Shown here piece after piece: positions 1 through 7,372 of a stretch of DNA of 62,951 bases. A program made the position numbers and the translations under genes. The notes under the pieces are model-generated. The model saw nothing but the letters and a program-made list of their open reading frames with translations, did not search any database and was not told the DNA's origin. The DNA comes from Pseudofrankia coriaricola (lineage in GTDB: Bacteria > Actinomycetota > Actinomycetes > Frankiales > Frankiaceae), in assembly GCF_001854805.1 (NCBI RefSeq), contig NZ_MBLO01000207.1, positions 1 to 62,951 of the forward strand, in the 5' to 3' direction. The stretch's first letter is position 1. Every line of letters begins with the position of its first letter.

Positions 1-429
1 GTCGCCGGGCGTGACCGCCGTCGCCGCGACCAGCCAGGTCGCGGTGCGCCCGTCGGCGAGCACGGCGGTCGCCGCCTCGACGCCGAGACCGCCCGGCACC
101 TCGGCCAGGTTGTCGACGGCGACGGCGGCGCGCTCGGCATAGCCGCCGAAGCCGCCCGTGCTGGCCACCACCCGCAGGCCCTTGAGGGCGGGGTCGACGT
201 CCGGGCCGAGCGCGGTCACGACGCCGCCGACACCGTTGCCCGGGATCATCGGCGGGCTGACCGGGAGCGGGCCGGGGGCGTTGCCGGACCGGATGAGCGT
301 GTCGAGGAAGGTCACATTCACCGCCTCGACCTCGATGACGACCTGTCTGGGCCCGGCGACGGGCTCGGGCGCCGTCCCGGTGACCAGGACCTCCGGACCG
401 CCGAACCTGGTCAGGTACACCACCCGCAT
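1..429 (-). CDS. Quinone oxidoreductase / zinc-type alcohol dehydrogenase-like protein (MDR superfamily), 3' end outside window
   Basis: The reverse strand reads open from ATG at 429 to the window edge (143 codons). The translation starts MRVVYLTRFGGPEVL and continues with the N-terminal GroES-like fold typical of NADPH:quinone reductases: VVIEVEAVNVTFLDTLIRSG, then the glycine-rich PMIPGNGVGGVV segment that precedes the substrate pocket. Such enzymes reduce quinones or enones with NADPH in the cytoplasm. The C-terminal Rossmann domain lies outside the window, so the substrate class cannot be judged. It is divergent from the TfoX-domain gene downstream. The family is well supported; the exact activity is not. 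Confidence 0.8.
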   Translation of the reverse strand, partial: MRVVYLTRFGGPEVLVTGTAPEPVAGPRQVVIEVEAVNVTFLDTLIRSGNAPGPLPVSPPMIPGNGVGGVVTALGPDVDPALKGLRVVASTGGFGGYAERAAVAVDNLAEVPGGLGVEAATAVLADGRTATWLVAATAVTPGD

Positions 430-579
430 GCCGTGCTCCTCCGCTCTCGCCCGCCGTACGCCCTAGCCAGTTCACAACCTGCAGTGGGCATGAGGTCAAT
501 CCCACCCCAGTCGAATTGTCGGTGGTGTCCGTGACAATCCGCGTCGGGGGCAGGGTGGTCACGGCTCGGAGGTGCGGCG

Positions 580-927
580 ATGGCGTTCGATGTGGAGCTC
601 GCGGAGCGGGTCAGGGACGTGCTCGGGCCGCGGCCGGGGCTGTCCGAGAAGCGGATGTTCAGCGGGCTGGCGTTCCTGCTCGACGGGAAAATGATCTGCG
701 CGGTGATGAGCCGAGGGCTGATGCTGCGGGTGGGGCCGGACGCCTACCCGGCCGCGCTGATCCAGGACGGGGTCGGGCCGTTCGAGATGCGCGGCCGGGC
801 GATGACTGGCTGGGTGCTCGTCGACCCGGAGGCCCTCGCCGACACCGACGCGCTCATCGAGTGGGTCGACCTGGGCGTCCGGTTCACCGCCACCCTGCCC
901 GCGGGCGGCAGCAGCAAAGCGAGATAG
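580..927 (+). CDS. TfoX N-terminal domain protein
   Basis: A 115-residue protein starting MAFDVELAERVRDVLG. It matches the TfoX_N fold pattern: an N-terminal helix, then LSEKRMFSGLAFLLDGKMIC (the glycine-rich beta-hairpin region), MLRVGP, and a C-terminal GWVLVDPEAL segment before the last helix. Single-domain TfoX_N proteins are common in actinobacteria and have no assigned reaction. They lack the C-terminal half of the Gammaproteobacterial competence regulator, so a competence role should not be assumed. The gene stands alone: divergent from the oxidoreductase and followed by repeat DNA. Confidence 0.8.
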   Translation: MAFDVELAERVRDVLGPRPGLSEKRMFSGLAFLLDGKMICAVMSRGLMLRVGPDAYPAALIQDGVGPFEMRGRAMTGWVLVDPEALADTDALIEWVDLGVRFTATLPAGGSSKAR

Positions 928-954
928 CCCCCCGGGTGCCGCGTGGGATCGCCG

Positions 955-1030
955 CTGTGCGGCGGCGGGTGACCATGCGGCGCGTAGGCGTGCCTCCGCG
1001 GAGGCCCGTTCACGAGCGAGCGAGGTGTCA
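955..1030 (+). repeat. Partial copy of the R1 dispersed repeat
   Basis: The stretch carries the R1 left-part signature (gcgggtgacc, then gcgtgcctccgcggaggccc and cacgagcgagcgag) and then breaks off. It is directly followed by the full copy starting at 1048. It looks like a truncated tandem copy. Confidence 0.6.
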
Positions 1031-1047
1031 GCTATGCGTGTGCCACG

Positions 1048-1264
1048 GCTTCGGGTTGGTGACGTTGCGCGGCAGGTGACCGCGCTGGCGCGCAGGCGTG
1101 CCTCCGCGGAGGCCCGGCCCACGAGCGAAGCGAAGTGGGTTGGACCGCAGCGGAGGTCGCCGGAGCGCACGTGAGCGGAGGAGGACGGCGCGCGGAGGTC
1201 CCTTCCGCCGCGAAGCAAGGAAGGGGCCGGAGCGCGCCGCCCGGACGGAGCGAACCAGAGACAC
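1048..1264 (+). repeat. R1 dispersed structured repeat, copy 1
   Basis: This roughly 215-nt unit recurs at 39636-39853 (inverted), 39998-40208 and 42697-42906. It begins with cttcgggttggtgacg and ends with gacggagcgaaccagaga. Hairpin 1 pairs CCCAC with GTGGG around a GAGCGAAGCGAA loop (about 1119-1140). The nested hairpin 2 has an outer stem GGCGCGC (1187-1193) with GCGCGCC (1232-1238) and an inner stem CCCTTCC (1200-1206) with GGAAGGG (1219-1225). Both stems change in compensating ways in the other copies. It fills the gap between the TfoX gene and the 3' end of the CBS gene. No coding function is apparent. Confidence 0.8.
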
Positions 1265-1266
1265 GG

Positions 1267-1710
1267 TCAGCCGACGCGGTCCGCGGGGCCGGACTTCACC
1301 GCCTCGACGAGGTGGCTGATCTGGGACTCGCTGAGCTTGCCGCAGCTGGCCAGGTCGGCCTCGCTGATCATCCCGACCAGGCGGTGGTCCTCGATGACCG
1401 GCATCCGCTGGATGCGGTGCTCGCTCATGCGCTGCAGGACCTCGTCCACGTCGGCGCCCGCGTCGACGTAGAACGGCTTGCCCTGGGCGAGCTGGCTCGC
1501 GGGTGTCGTCGCCGGGTCGGAGCCGGCCGCGACACAGCGCACCACGATGTCGCGGTCGGTGATGATCCCCTGCAGCCGGTCGTCCTCGCCGCAGATCGGC
1601 AGCGCGCCGACACCCAGGTCGCGCATCTTGCGGGCGGCGTCCTGGAGCGTCTGGCTCGCGCCGATGCAGGTGGCGTCGGGATGCATGATCTCGCGTGCGG
1701 TCGTCGTCAT
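1267..1710 (-). CDS. CBS-domain pair protein (Hrp1/YrbE-like stand-alone CBS protein)
   Basis: About 147 residues made almost entirely of two CBS motifs. The first has AREIMHPDATCIGASQTLQDAA...LGVGALPI and LQGIITDRDIVV; the second has VDEVLQRMSEHRIQRMPVIED and LVGMISEADLAS. Stand-alone CBS pairs bind adenosine nucleotides and often respond to stress or hypoxia in actinobacteria; no enzymatic domain is present. GTG at 1713 and ATG at 1710 are adjacent. ATG is preferred because GAGAGG lies 6 nt upstream. The 3' end abuts the R1 repeat. The fold is certain, the physiological role unknown. Confidence 0.88.
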   Translation of the reverse strand: MTTTAREIMHPDATCIGASQTLQDAARKMRDLGVGALPICGEDDRLQGIITDRDIVVRCVAAGSDPATTPASQLAQGKPFYVDAGADVDEVLQRMSEHRIQRMPVIEDHRLVGMISEADLASCGKLSESQISHLVEAVKSGPADRVG

Positions 1711-2090
1711 CACGGTCCTCTCGTTGACGCGTGGTCACCGCGGACGCGAGCACCGTTCCCAGCCGCGTCCTCGCACGGGGCCACTCGGATGGCCGGCCGG
1801 CCGGCGCGGGCACGGTCGCCGTTGGCCGCGCCCCGGGGCCGCCCTTGTGTCGGTCGACAGCGCCGGTCGGCCGCCGGCCGCCCGTCGCCGAGACGCCGGT
1901 GAGGACCTGCGCCCCGGGCAGGCCATCCCTCGGATGACCGAGGCGCGGCGGGCCGGCTGGCCGCCACCTGCATACCCGCTCGCCCCGCTCACAAGCCCCG
2001 CCACCCGGGACGTTGATCGCTCTACGCGGCCCCGCGCGGTGTGATCTCACCCGCGGTCACTGTGATCCGCGGCGGCGACGAAAGACCGAA
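1711..2090. other. Intergenic region, 380 bp, no gene seen
   Basis: The region lies upstream of the CBS gene and downstream of the FtsX permease, both on the minus strand. No convincing reading frame, RNA gene or long inverted repeat was found. It should contain the CBS gene promoter, but none is evident by eye. Confidence 0.5.
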
Positions 2091-4580
2091 CTACTCCGTA
2101 CGCAGGCCGTCCGGGCGCATGAGGCGGTAGAGCACGGGCAGGCTCGCCGCCGTCGTGCCGAGGACGACGGCGGCGGTCGCGACCGAGATGGTCGCGATGT
2201 TCGCCCAGTCGAAGCTCGGCGGCAGGCCGACCATCCGCAACAGCGCCGCGCCGAGCCCCATCCCCAGGCCGACCGCGAGCGCCACCCCGAGCACCATCGG
2301 CACCCCCGCCTGCCAGAGGACGGACGCCGCCAGGGTGCGCCGCCTGGCGCCGAACGCCACCAGCACCGCCAGCACCCGGCGCCGCTCCCGCAGCTGCTCG
2401 ACCATGGTCACCAGCAGGCTCGCGCCGACCATGCCGAGCACCGCGGCGATCCCGACATACATCGACATCCGGATCTGGCCGAAGATCGGGTCGACGACCG
2501 TGCGCTCGAATCCCAGGACATGCGCCAGCGGGTCGACCCGGGCGGCGGCCACCGCGACCTTGTCGTAGGCGTCCGGCTCATCGCGGTCGACGTCGATGTA
2601 GCCGTAGGGGACCAGCGTGTCGAGGAGCTCCGGGCCGACGGCGCGCGGGGTGGCCAGCACGAGCGTGCTGACCGGCGCGTCCGGACGGGTGGCGACGACG
2701 CCCGCCCCGGCGGGGATCACCCAGGCGCGGCCCGCGTCGGACAGGCCGGCCAGGTAACCGCCCGCGCGCACCTGGGTGCCGGGACCCGGCAGGGCGGCGG
2801 CCGACGGCGTGCGGGCTGTCGGGTCGGCGAGCTGCTCGGGGCTGATCACGGGCGGCGCGCCGCCGCTCGAGGAGGCGCCCGGGACCGCGAGGAAGGTGTC
2901 GCCGTCGGCGCAGCTTGGCAGGGTGGCGAGCCGCCTCAGAGAGGCGCAGTCGGCGACCGCCAGGGTCGCGGACAGCTGGCTGTTCGCCTGGTCGCCGCCG
3001 ATCGGGGCGACGGTCGTCATCCCGCCCGAGGCCCACGCCCACACCTGGCGCGCCGCGGGCACGGACGCCAGTGCCCGCCCCAGGTCGGCGGCGGTCGAGC
3101 CGGGGGAGCCGGTCTCGACCATCAGCCTGGTCACGCCAGGACTCTCGCCGCCCGGGCCGAAGCTGACGCGGCGGGTGAACCGGTCCTCGGCGACGGAGAA
3201 GACCATCTGCAGCGCGATGGCGCCGGTGACGGCGACCGCCACGGCCGCGACCGCCCGCACGGTCGTCGCGCTGTCCAGCTGCAGCCGGCGCACCGCCAGC
3301 TGCCAGGCCAGCGGGCCGGGGCCGAGCCGGCGCACGGCCGCGTCGAGCACCCACGGCAGCAGGACGGTCACCCCGACCAGGACCAGCACGACGCCGGCGG
3401 CGAGCTGGGCCTGCTTCCCCCGGCCGAAGACCTCCTCGCCGCCCGCGTGCAGGGGCAGCAGCAAGGCGATGCCGACCGCGGGCATCGCCAGCCGCCACCA
3501 CAGCCGCCGCCTCGTCGTCGGGGCGAGGCGCACCACGCCGAGCGGCTCGATCACCACCCGGCGCAGGGAGAACAGGGTGATCGCGACCGCGCTCGCCGGC
3601 ACCGCGACGAGGACCAGCGCGGCGAGTGCCGGGCTCGGCCGGATGTCGCCCGCGAACACGCCACTGCCGAACAGCGTGACGCGCTGCGCCAGCGGGCGCC
3701 CGGCGGCGAACAGCGCCACGCCGGCGGCGCAGCCCGCGAGCGCGCCCGCCAACGCCCCACCGGCCGCGATCCGCCGCGCCATCCCCGGGTCGGCGCCGAC
3801 GAGCCGGACCGCGGCCAGCTGCCGGTCACGCGCCTGCGACCCGAACCGGACGGCGGCCGCCGTGAACGCGCCGATCGGCAGCAGCAGCACGGCGACGATC
3901 ACGATGATGAGCATCGTCAGCACGGCCGGCACCGACGCGTCCCGCTGGGGGGCGCCGAAATGGTCGATCCGGAACCCCTGGCCGCTACCCGGCGCGGCGT
4001 CCGGCCGCCGGTCCCGCGGCTCCCCGATGTAGACGTACAGCTCGTGGGGACCGGCGAGCCCCGCCGCGCCGATAACGCCGACCCGCTCGAAGGGCAGCCG
4101 CGCGGCGAGCAGCGCGCCGCGTGGCCCGTCGAGCAGCCGGGCGAGCGCGGGGGACACCATCATCTGACCGGGGCCGGGCAGGGCGGACAGGCCCGGTGGC
4201 ACCGGCGGGTGCGCCCCGTCCGGCCGCACCACCAGCCCGACGACCACCTGGCCGTGCGTGGTGGTCTCGTACGGCTCCGCCACGACGGTGGTGTCGCTGG
4301 GGGCGAGCGGTCCTCCGACGAGGTAGGACGACGGGTCACGGTCGGCGCGCCGGTCGTCGCGGGCGCCGAGGATCGCGGGCGCGGACGCCGCGACCAGCAG
4401 CAGCGCGACACCGAGCCCGACGCCCACGCCCGTCATCGCGGTGCGCAGCCACGCCGACGGCCCGCCGGCCAGGGTGAGACGCGCCCCCAGCAGCAGCTGC
4501 GCGAGCGACGCGCGGGCCCTGCGCCCGGCCGCGGCCCCAGTGGTGGTCGCGGTGGTCCTGGTCACGACGGGGGCGTTCAT
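2091..4580 (-). CDS. FtsX/MacB-type ABC transporter permease
   Basis: An 829-residue membrane protein with the duplicated FtsX architecture seen in actinobacterial exporters. There is a transmembrane helix near residues 47-67 and a large extracytoplasmic segment. A helix group near 215-290 contains the FtsX-like LAAVRLVGADPGMARR signature. More helices lie in the middle, and the C-terminal block near 705-800 contains LRERRRVLAVLVAFGARRRT. It ends LMRPDGLRTE. It should partner the ATPase encoded directly upstream, whose stop overlaps its ATG by 4 nt (ATGA), so the two are translationally coupled. The substrate is unknown; this class exports peptides, lipids or antibiotics or works mechanically. 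Confidence 0.88.
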   Translation of the reverse strand: MNAPVVTRTTATTTGAAAGRRARASLAQLLLGARLTLAGGPSAWLRTAMTGVGVGLGVALLLVAASAPAILGARDDRRADRDPSSYLVGGPLAPSDTTVVAEPYETTTHGQVVVGLVVRPDGAHPPVPPGLSALPGPGQMMVSPALARLLDGPRGALLAARLPFERVGVIGAAGLAGPHELYVYIGEPRDRRPDAAPGSGQGFRIDHFGAPQRDASVPAVLTMLIIVIVAVLLLPIGAFTAAAVRFGSQARDRQLAAVRLVGADPGMARRIAAGGALAGALAGCAAGVALFAAGRPLAQRVTLFGSGVFAGDIRPSPALAALVLVAVPASAVAITLFSLRRVVIEPLGVVRLAPTTRRRLWWRLAMPAVGIALLLPLHAGGEEVFGRGKQAQLAAGVVLVLVGVTVLLPWVLDAAVRRLGPGPLAWQLAVRRLQLDSATTVRAVAAVAVAVTGAIALQMVFSVAEDRFTRRVSFGPGGESPGVTRLMVETGSPGSTAADLGRALASVPAARQVWAWASGGMTTVAPIGGDQANSQLSATLAVADCASLRRLATLPSCADGDTFLAVPGASSSGGAPPVISPEQLADPTARTPSAAALPGPGTQVRAGGYLAGLSDAGRAWVIPAGAGVVATRPDAPVSTLVLATPRAVGPELLDTLVPYGYIDVDRDEPDAYDKVAVAAARVDPLAHVLGFERTVVDPIFGQIRMSMYVGIAAVLGMVGASLLVTMVEQLRERRRVLAVLVAFGARRRTLAASVLWQAGVPMVLGVALAVGLGMGLGAALLRMVGLPPSFDWANIATISVATAAVVLGTTAASLPVLYRLMRPDGLRTE

Positions 4581-5401
4581 CCGGCCAGCGACCTGGTCCG
4601 GCCGTCGCGGACGACGACCTCCCGGTCGGAGTAGGCCGCGACCCGGGCGTCGTGGGTGACGAGCACGACCGCCGTGGCCGCCTCCCGGGCGGCCTGGGTG
4701 AGCAGGCGCATCACCTCCTCGCCGTTGAGCGAGTCCAGCGCCCCGGTCGGCTCGTCCGCGAAGATCACCCTGGGCTCGGTGACGAGCGCCCTGGCGACGG
4801 CGACCCGCTGGCCCTGCCCGCCGGACACCTCGCCGGGCCGCTTGCCGGCGACGTCGTCGACGCCGAGCCGCGCCAGCTGCGCCCGCGCGCGCTCGCGGGC
4901 CGCGCGGCGGCCGACCCCGCCCAGACGCAGCGGCAGCGCGACGTTCTCCGCGCAGGTCAGCTCGGGGACGAGCTGGCCGAACTGGAACACGAAGCCGAAC
5001 TCGCCCCGCCGCAGCGCGCTGCGGCCCGCCTCCGACATCGCCGACAGCCGCCGCGTCCCGTAGTGGACCTCGCCGGCGTCGGGGCCGATGATGCCGGCCA
5101 GGCAGTGCAGCAGCGTCGACTTGCCCGAGCCGCTCGGCCCCATCAGCGCGACGATCTCGCCCGCGTCGACGCGCAGGCTCGCCCCGTCGAGCGCCGGCGT
5201 CGCCCCAAACCTCTTGCGCAGCTCCACGGCGGCGAGCAGGGCGCCTGACGTTCCCGAGGGGTCCGCCGGCCCGGCCAGGCCCACCCTGGCCGGCCCCGTG
5301 CCTGGCGCGCCGGCCGACGCCGCGGACGCCGCGGACGCCGCGGACGCCGCGGACGCCGCGGACGCCGCCACGGCGCGGGCGGACGGGTCGCGGGGGGTCA
5401 T
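4577..5401 (-). CDS. ABC transporter ATP-binding protein (MacB/LolD family)
   Basis: A 274-residue ATPase that energises the downstream FtsX-type permease. Visible motifs are Walker A GPSGSGKST, the Q-loop FVFQFGQ, the signature VSGGQGQRVAVARAL, Walker B VIFADEPTGALDS and the H-loop VTHD. This set and the length fit the LolD/MacB class. The first 50 residues are low complexity, including an Ala-Ala-Ser run encoded by a 9-bp tandem repeat. The ABC domain proper begins near AAVELRKRFGA. Its ATG overlaps the padR stop by 4 nt, and its own stop overlaps the permease start by 4 nt, giving one tightly coupled operon under the PadR regulator. Confidence 0.93.
   Translation of the reverse strand: MTPRDPSARAVAASAASAASAASAASAASAGAPGTGPARVGLAGPADPSGTSGALLAAVELRKRFGATPALDGASLRVDAGEIVALMGPSGSGKSTLLHCLAGIIGPDAGEVHYGTRRLSAMSEAGRSALRRGEFGFVFQFGQLVPELTCAENVALPLRLGGVGRRAARERARAQLARLGVDDVAGKRPGEVSGGQGQRVAVARALVTEPRVIFADEPTGALDSLNGEEVMRLLTQAAREAATAVVLVTHDARVAAYSDREVVVRDGRTRSLAG
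5316..5369. repeat. 9-bp tandem repeat (six units) inside the ABC ATPase gene
   Basis: Five perfect units of gacgccgcg and a sixth differing in the last base run head to tail. They encode an Ala-Ala-Ser series near the N-terminus of the ATPase. The unit length is a multiple of three, so gain or loss of units keeps the frame. Confidence 0.9.
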
Positions 5402-5946
5402 GGCCGGGCCTCCTCGGCCTGGGGCGACCGGATCGCGTTCCGGAGCGCGTCCAGCCGGGCGGCGGTCAGCTCCAGGAAGCGCAGGTCGGCCTCCAGATGG
5501 AACAGTGCGTGGTCGCAGACGAGCTGGTCGGCGAGGTCGCCGCCGGTCTTGCGGCGGGTGAGCGTGCGCATCGCCGTGAGGTGCTCGGCGCGCTGCCGGT
5601 CGAGGACGTCGGTGGCGCTGCGCCCGGTGAGCAGGGCGACGACCAGCTTGGTGTACAGCCCGCTGTGCAGGTACAGGTCCGGCCTCTCCGGCTGGGTGAG
5701 CCAGTGCTCGACGTCCGTGACGCCCGCCTCGGTGATCGCGTAGCGCTTACGGTCCGGCCCGTCGCCGGGCGTCACGCCGTCGACCTCGACCAGGCCGTTC
5801 TTCAGCAGCCGCGACAGCGTCGCGTACACCTGCCCGTAGTGCAGCGGCCGATCGTGCCCGAACCGTTCGTCGTAGCTGCGCTTGAGGTCGTACCCATGGC
5901 GCGGCCCGGCTTCCAGCAGCCCGAGCAGCGTGTGGCCGATCGACAT
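5398..5946 (-). CDS. PadR-family transcriptional regulator
   Basis: A 182-residue protein starting MSIGHTLLGLLEAGPRHGYD, the classic PadR N-terminal winged helix. It continues with LHYGQVYATLSRLLKNGLV (recognition helix) and KRYAITEAG (wing). The C-terminal half is the Vir_Act_alpha_C-type helical dimerisation region. PadR proteins usually repress the exporter operon they lead. Here the gene is first in a three-gene operon with an ABC ATPase and permease, all with 4-nt ATGA overlaps. A perfect 30-bp palindrome lies 10 bp upstream of the start, strongly suggesting autoregulation. The ATG at 5946 is chosen because longer in-frame starts run through the palindrome. Confidence 0.92.
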   Translation of the reverse strand: MSIGHTLLGLLEAGPRHGYDLKRSYDERFGHDRPLHYGQVYATLSRLLKNGLVEVDGVTPGDGPDRKRYAITEAGVTDVEHWLTQPERPDLYLHSGLYTKLVVALLTGRSATDVLDRQRAEHLTAMRTLTRRKTGGDLADQLVCDHALFHLEADLRFLELTAARLDALRNAIRSPQAEEARP

Positions 5947-5955
5947 GCGCAGGAC

Positions 5956-5985
5956 TATACATGGCATGTATACATGCCATGTATA
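5956..5985. promoter_or_regulatory. 30-bp perfect palindrome, likely PadR operator
   Basis: The dyad is exact over all 30 bp. Each half is TATACATGGCATGTA, and each half is itself nearly symmetric (TATACATG/CATGTATA), so the site can be read as two overlapping ATGTATAC-type boxes. PadR proteins typically bind ATAC/GTAT or ATGT/ACAT dyads. It lies just upstream of padR, where bound protein would block the operon promoter, and about 30 bp from the stop of the map gene. Confidence 0.82.
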
Positions 5986-6014
5986 CCCATGCTTCGGTCG
6001 TCGGGGGAGGGCGG

Positions 6015-6782
6015 TCAGGGGAGGGTGAGGACGCGGGGCCCGTCGTCGGTGATGGCGACCGTGTGCTCGACGTGGGCGGCGCGGCTGCCGTCGGTGGTAC
6101 GCAGCGACCAGCCGTCCGGGTCGGTGCGATAACGGTCCCGGCCGCCGGCGAGCAGCATCGGCTCGATCGCGAGCACCAGGCCGGGGCGCAGCGGGAAGCC
6201 GCGGCCGGGCGGGCCGTCGTTGGCGACGTGGGGGTCCTCGTGCATCCGCCGGCCGATGCCGTGCCCGCCGAACCCCTCGGGTATGCCGTAGCGCTCCCGC
6301 CGGCAGACCCGGCCGACCGCGTGCGAGATGTCGCCGACCCGGCCGCCCGGGCGCGCGGCCGCGATGCCGGCGGCCAGCGCCTCCTCGGCGGCGGCGATCA
6401 GGCGCAGGTCCGCCGGGTGCGCGGTGCCGACGGTGAAGCTGGTCGCGGCGTCGCCGGTCCAGCCGGCGAGCTCGGCGCCGCAGTCGATGCTGACCAGGTC
6501 GCCGTCGCGCAGCCGGTAGCCGTCCGGGATGCCGTGCACGATCACGTCGTTGACGGACGCGCAGAGCACCGCCGGGAACGGGGTCGGAGCGAACGAGGGC
6601 AGGTAGCCCTTGAACGTCGACGTCGCGCCCGCGTCGGCGAGCACGCGCGCCGCGGCCTCGTCCAGCTCCAGCAGGCTGGCGCCGACGTGCGCGGCCGCCC
6701 GGGCCGCCCCCAGCGCCCGCGCGACCACCTGCCCCGCCGCCCGCATCGCCGCGATCGCCGCCGGTGACTTCAGCTCGACCAT
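6015..6782 (-). CDS. map: Type I methionine aminopeptidase
   Basis: About 255 residues. The enzyme removes the initiator methionine from nascent proteins. All five metal ligands of the pita-bread fold are visible: the two Asp of SIDCGAELAGWTGDAA, the His of GGHGIGRRMHEDP, the Glu of LAIEPML and the Glu of VEHTVAI. The substrate-site histidine is in VNDVIVHGIPDG. Three in-frame ATGs lie close together. The innermost (6782) is preferred because GGAGGAG sits about 7 nt upstream. There is no N-terminal SH3-binding extension. It stands apart from secY/infA, so it may be a second map copy in the genome. Confidence 0.93.
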   Translation of the reverse strand: MVELKSPAAIAAMRAAGQVVARALGAARAAAHVGASLLELDEAAARVLADAGATSTFKGYLPSFAPTPFPAVLCASVNDVIVHGIPDGYRLRDGDLVSIDCGAELAGWTGDAATSFTVGTAHPADLRLIAAAEEALAAGIAAARPGGRVGDISHAVGRVCRRERYGIPEGFGGHGIGRRMHEDPHVANDGPPGRGFPLRPGLVLAIEPMLLAGGRDRYRTDPDGWSLRTTDGSRAAHVEHTVAITDDGPRVLTLP

Positions 6783-6915
6783 GCTCATCTCCTCCATCCC
6801 GGGCCGTGCGCCGCCATTCCGGCTCGTCTGGTCCGGCTGGTCCGGGTCTTGGCCCGATCTCGCCCCTGTGTGGTCCCGGTCCGCGCAACGACGCGGTTAA
6901 CGACCCCAATAACTA

Positions 6916-6937
6916 TCCCGGTATTATTATCACGGGA
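6916..6937. promoter_or_regulatory. AT-rich promoter region with TCCCG-N12-CGGGA dyad upstream of the XRE gene
   Basis: TCCCG (6916-6920) and CGGGA (6933-6937) flank an unusually AT-rich core, GTATTATTATCA, that contains a possible -10 element (TATTAT). The ATG follows within 6 nt of the right arm. The arrangement suggests self-regulation by the helix-turn-helix protein encoded next and a very short leader. This is inferred from layout only. Confidence 0.45.
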
Positions 6938-6942
6938 CTAGG

Positions 6943-7245
6943 ATGCTGCGCATGGTGCGGACACCGCTGACCAGCCATGAGCGCGCGCGGGGCGAACGGC
7001 TCGGGGCGCTGCTGCGGGCCGCCCGCGGCGAGCGCAGCATGGTGCGCGTCGCCGAGCTCGCCGGCGTGTCGGCCGAGACCATCCGGAAGATCGAGTCCGG
7101 CCGGATCCCGACACCCGCGTTCTTCACCGTCGCCGCGCTCGCCACCGTCCTCGGCATCTCGCTCGACGAGATCGCCGCGGCCTGCGCCAGTCCCAGCGGC
7201 GTCGCCGACGCCCTCGACTACGTCGCCAGCCGCATGTCCGCCTGA
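6943..7245 (+). CDS. XRE-family helix-turn-helix regulator
   Basis: A 100-residue protein with a Cro/C1-type HTH. The helices are ERLGALLRAARGERSMVRVAELAG, VSAETIRKIESGRIP (recognition helix) and FFTVAALATVLGISLDEIAAAC. There is no effector domain beyond a short C-terminal helix. Small XRE proteins of this kind are common in actinobacteria and usually autoregulate. An AT-rich promoter with a dyad lies immediately upstream. ATG at 6952 is a possible alternative start (AGGA 8 nt upstream). The target genes are unknown. Confidence 0.88.
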   Translation: MLRMVRTPLTSHERARGERLGALLRAARGERSMVRVAELAGVSAETIRKIESGRIPTPAFFTVAALATVLGISLDEIAAACASPSGVADALDYVASRMSA

Positions 7246-7372
7246 CCCCGGCGCACCCGCGTCGTGGCCAGGCGCCGGCCGACGCCGCGAACCGGCGGGC
7301 AGGGCGGCGTTCGGCGCTGTCCGGCTGGTGACGTTCCGGCGCGGCGGCGGCGCCGGAGCCTAGGCTTCGCGC

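Noticed and set aside
1028-2050. Proteins with LVRSVRAARSGP-type sequence in and around R1 repeats
   Set aside because: Open frames arise in several R1 copies in different frames. Differences between copies keep base pairing rather than codons, so the repeat is treated as non-coding.
2013-4634. Plus-strand open frame of 873 codons
   Set aside because: It is the mirror of the FtsX-type permease and encodes only His/Arg/Gly-rich sequence.
5947-6909. Upstream extension of the padR reading frame to 6909
   Set aside because: It would run through the palindrome and antisense through map. The PadR family N-terminus begins at 5946.
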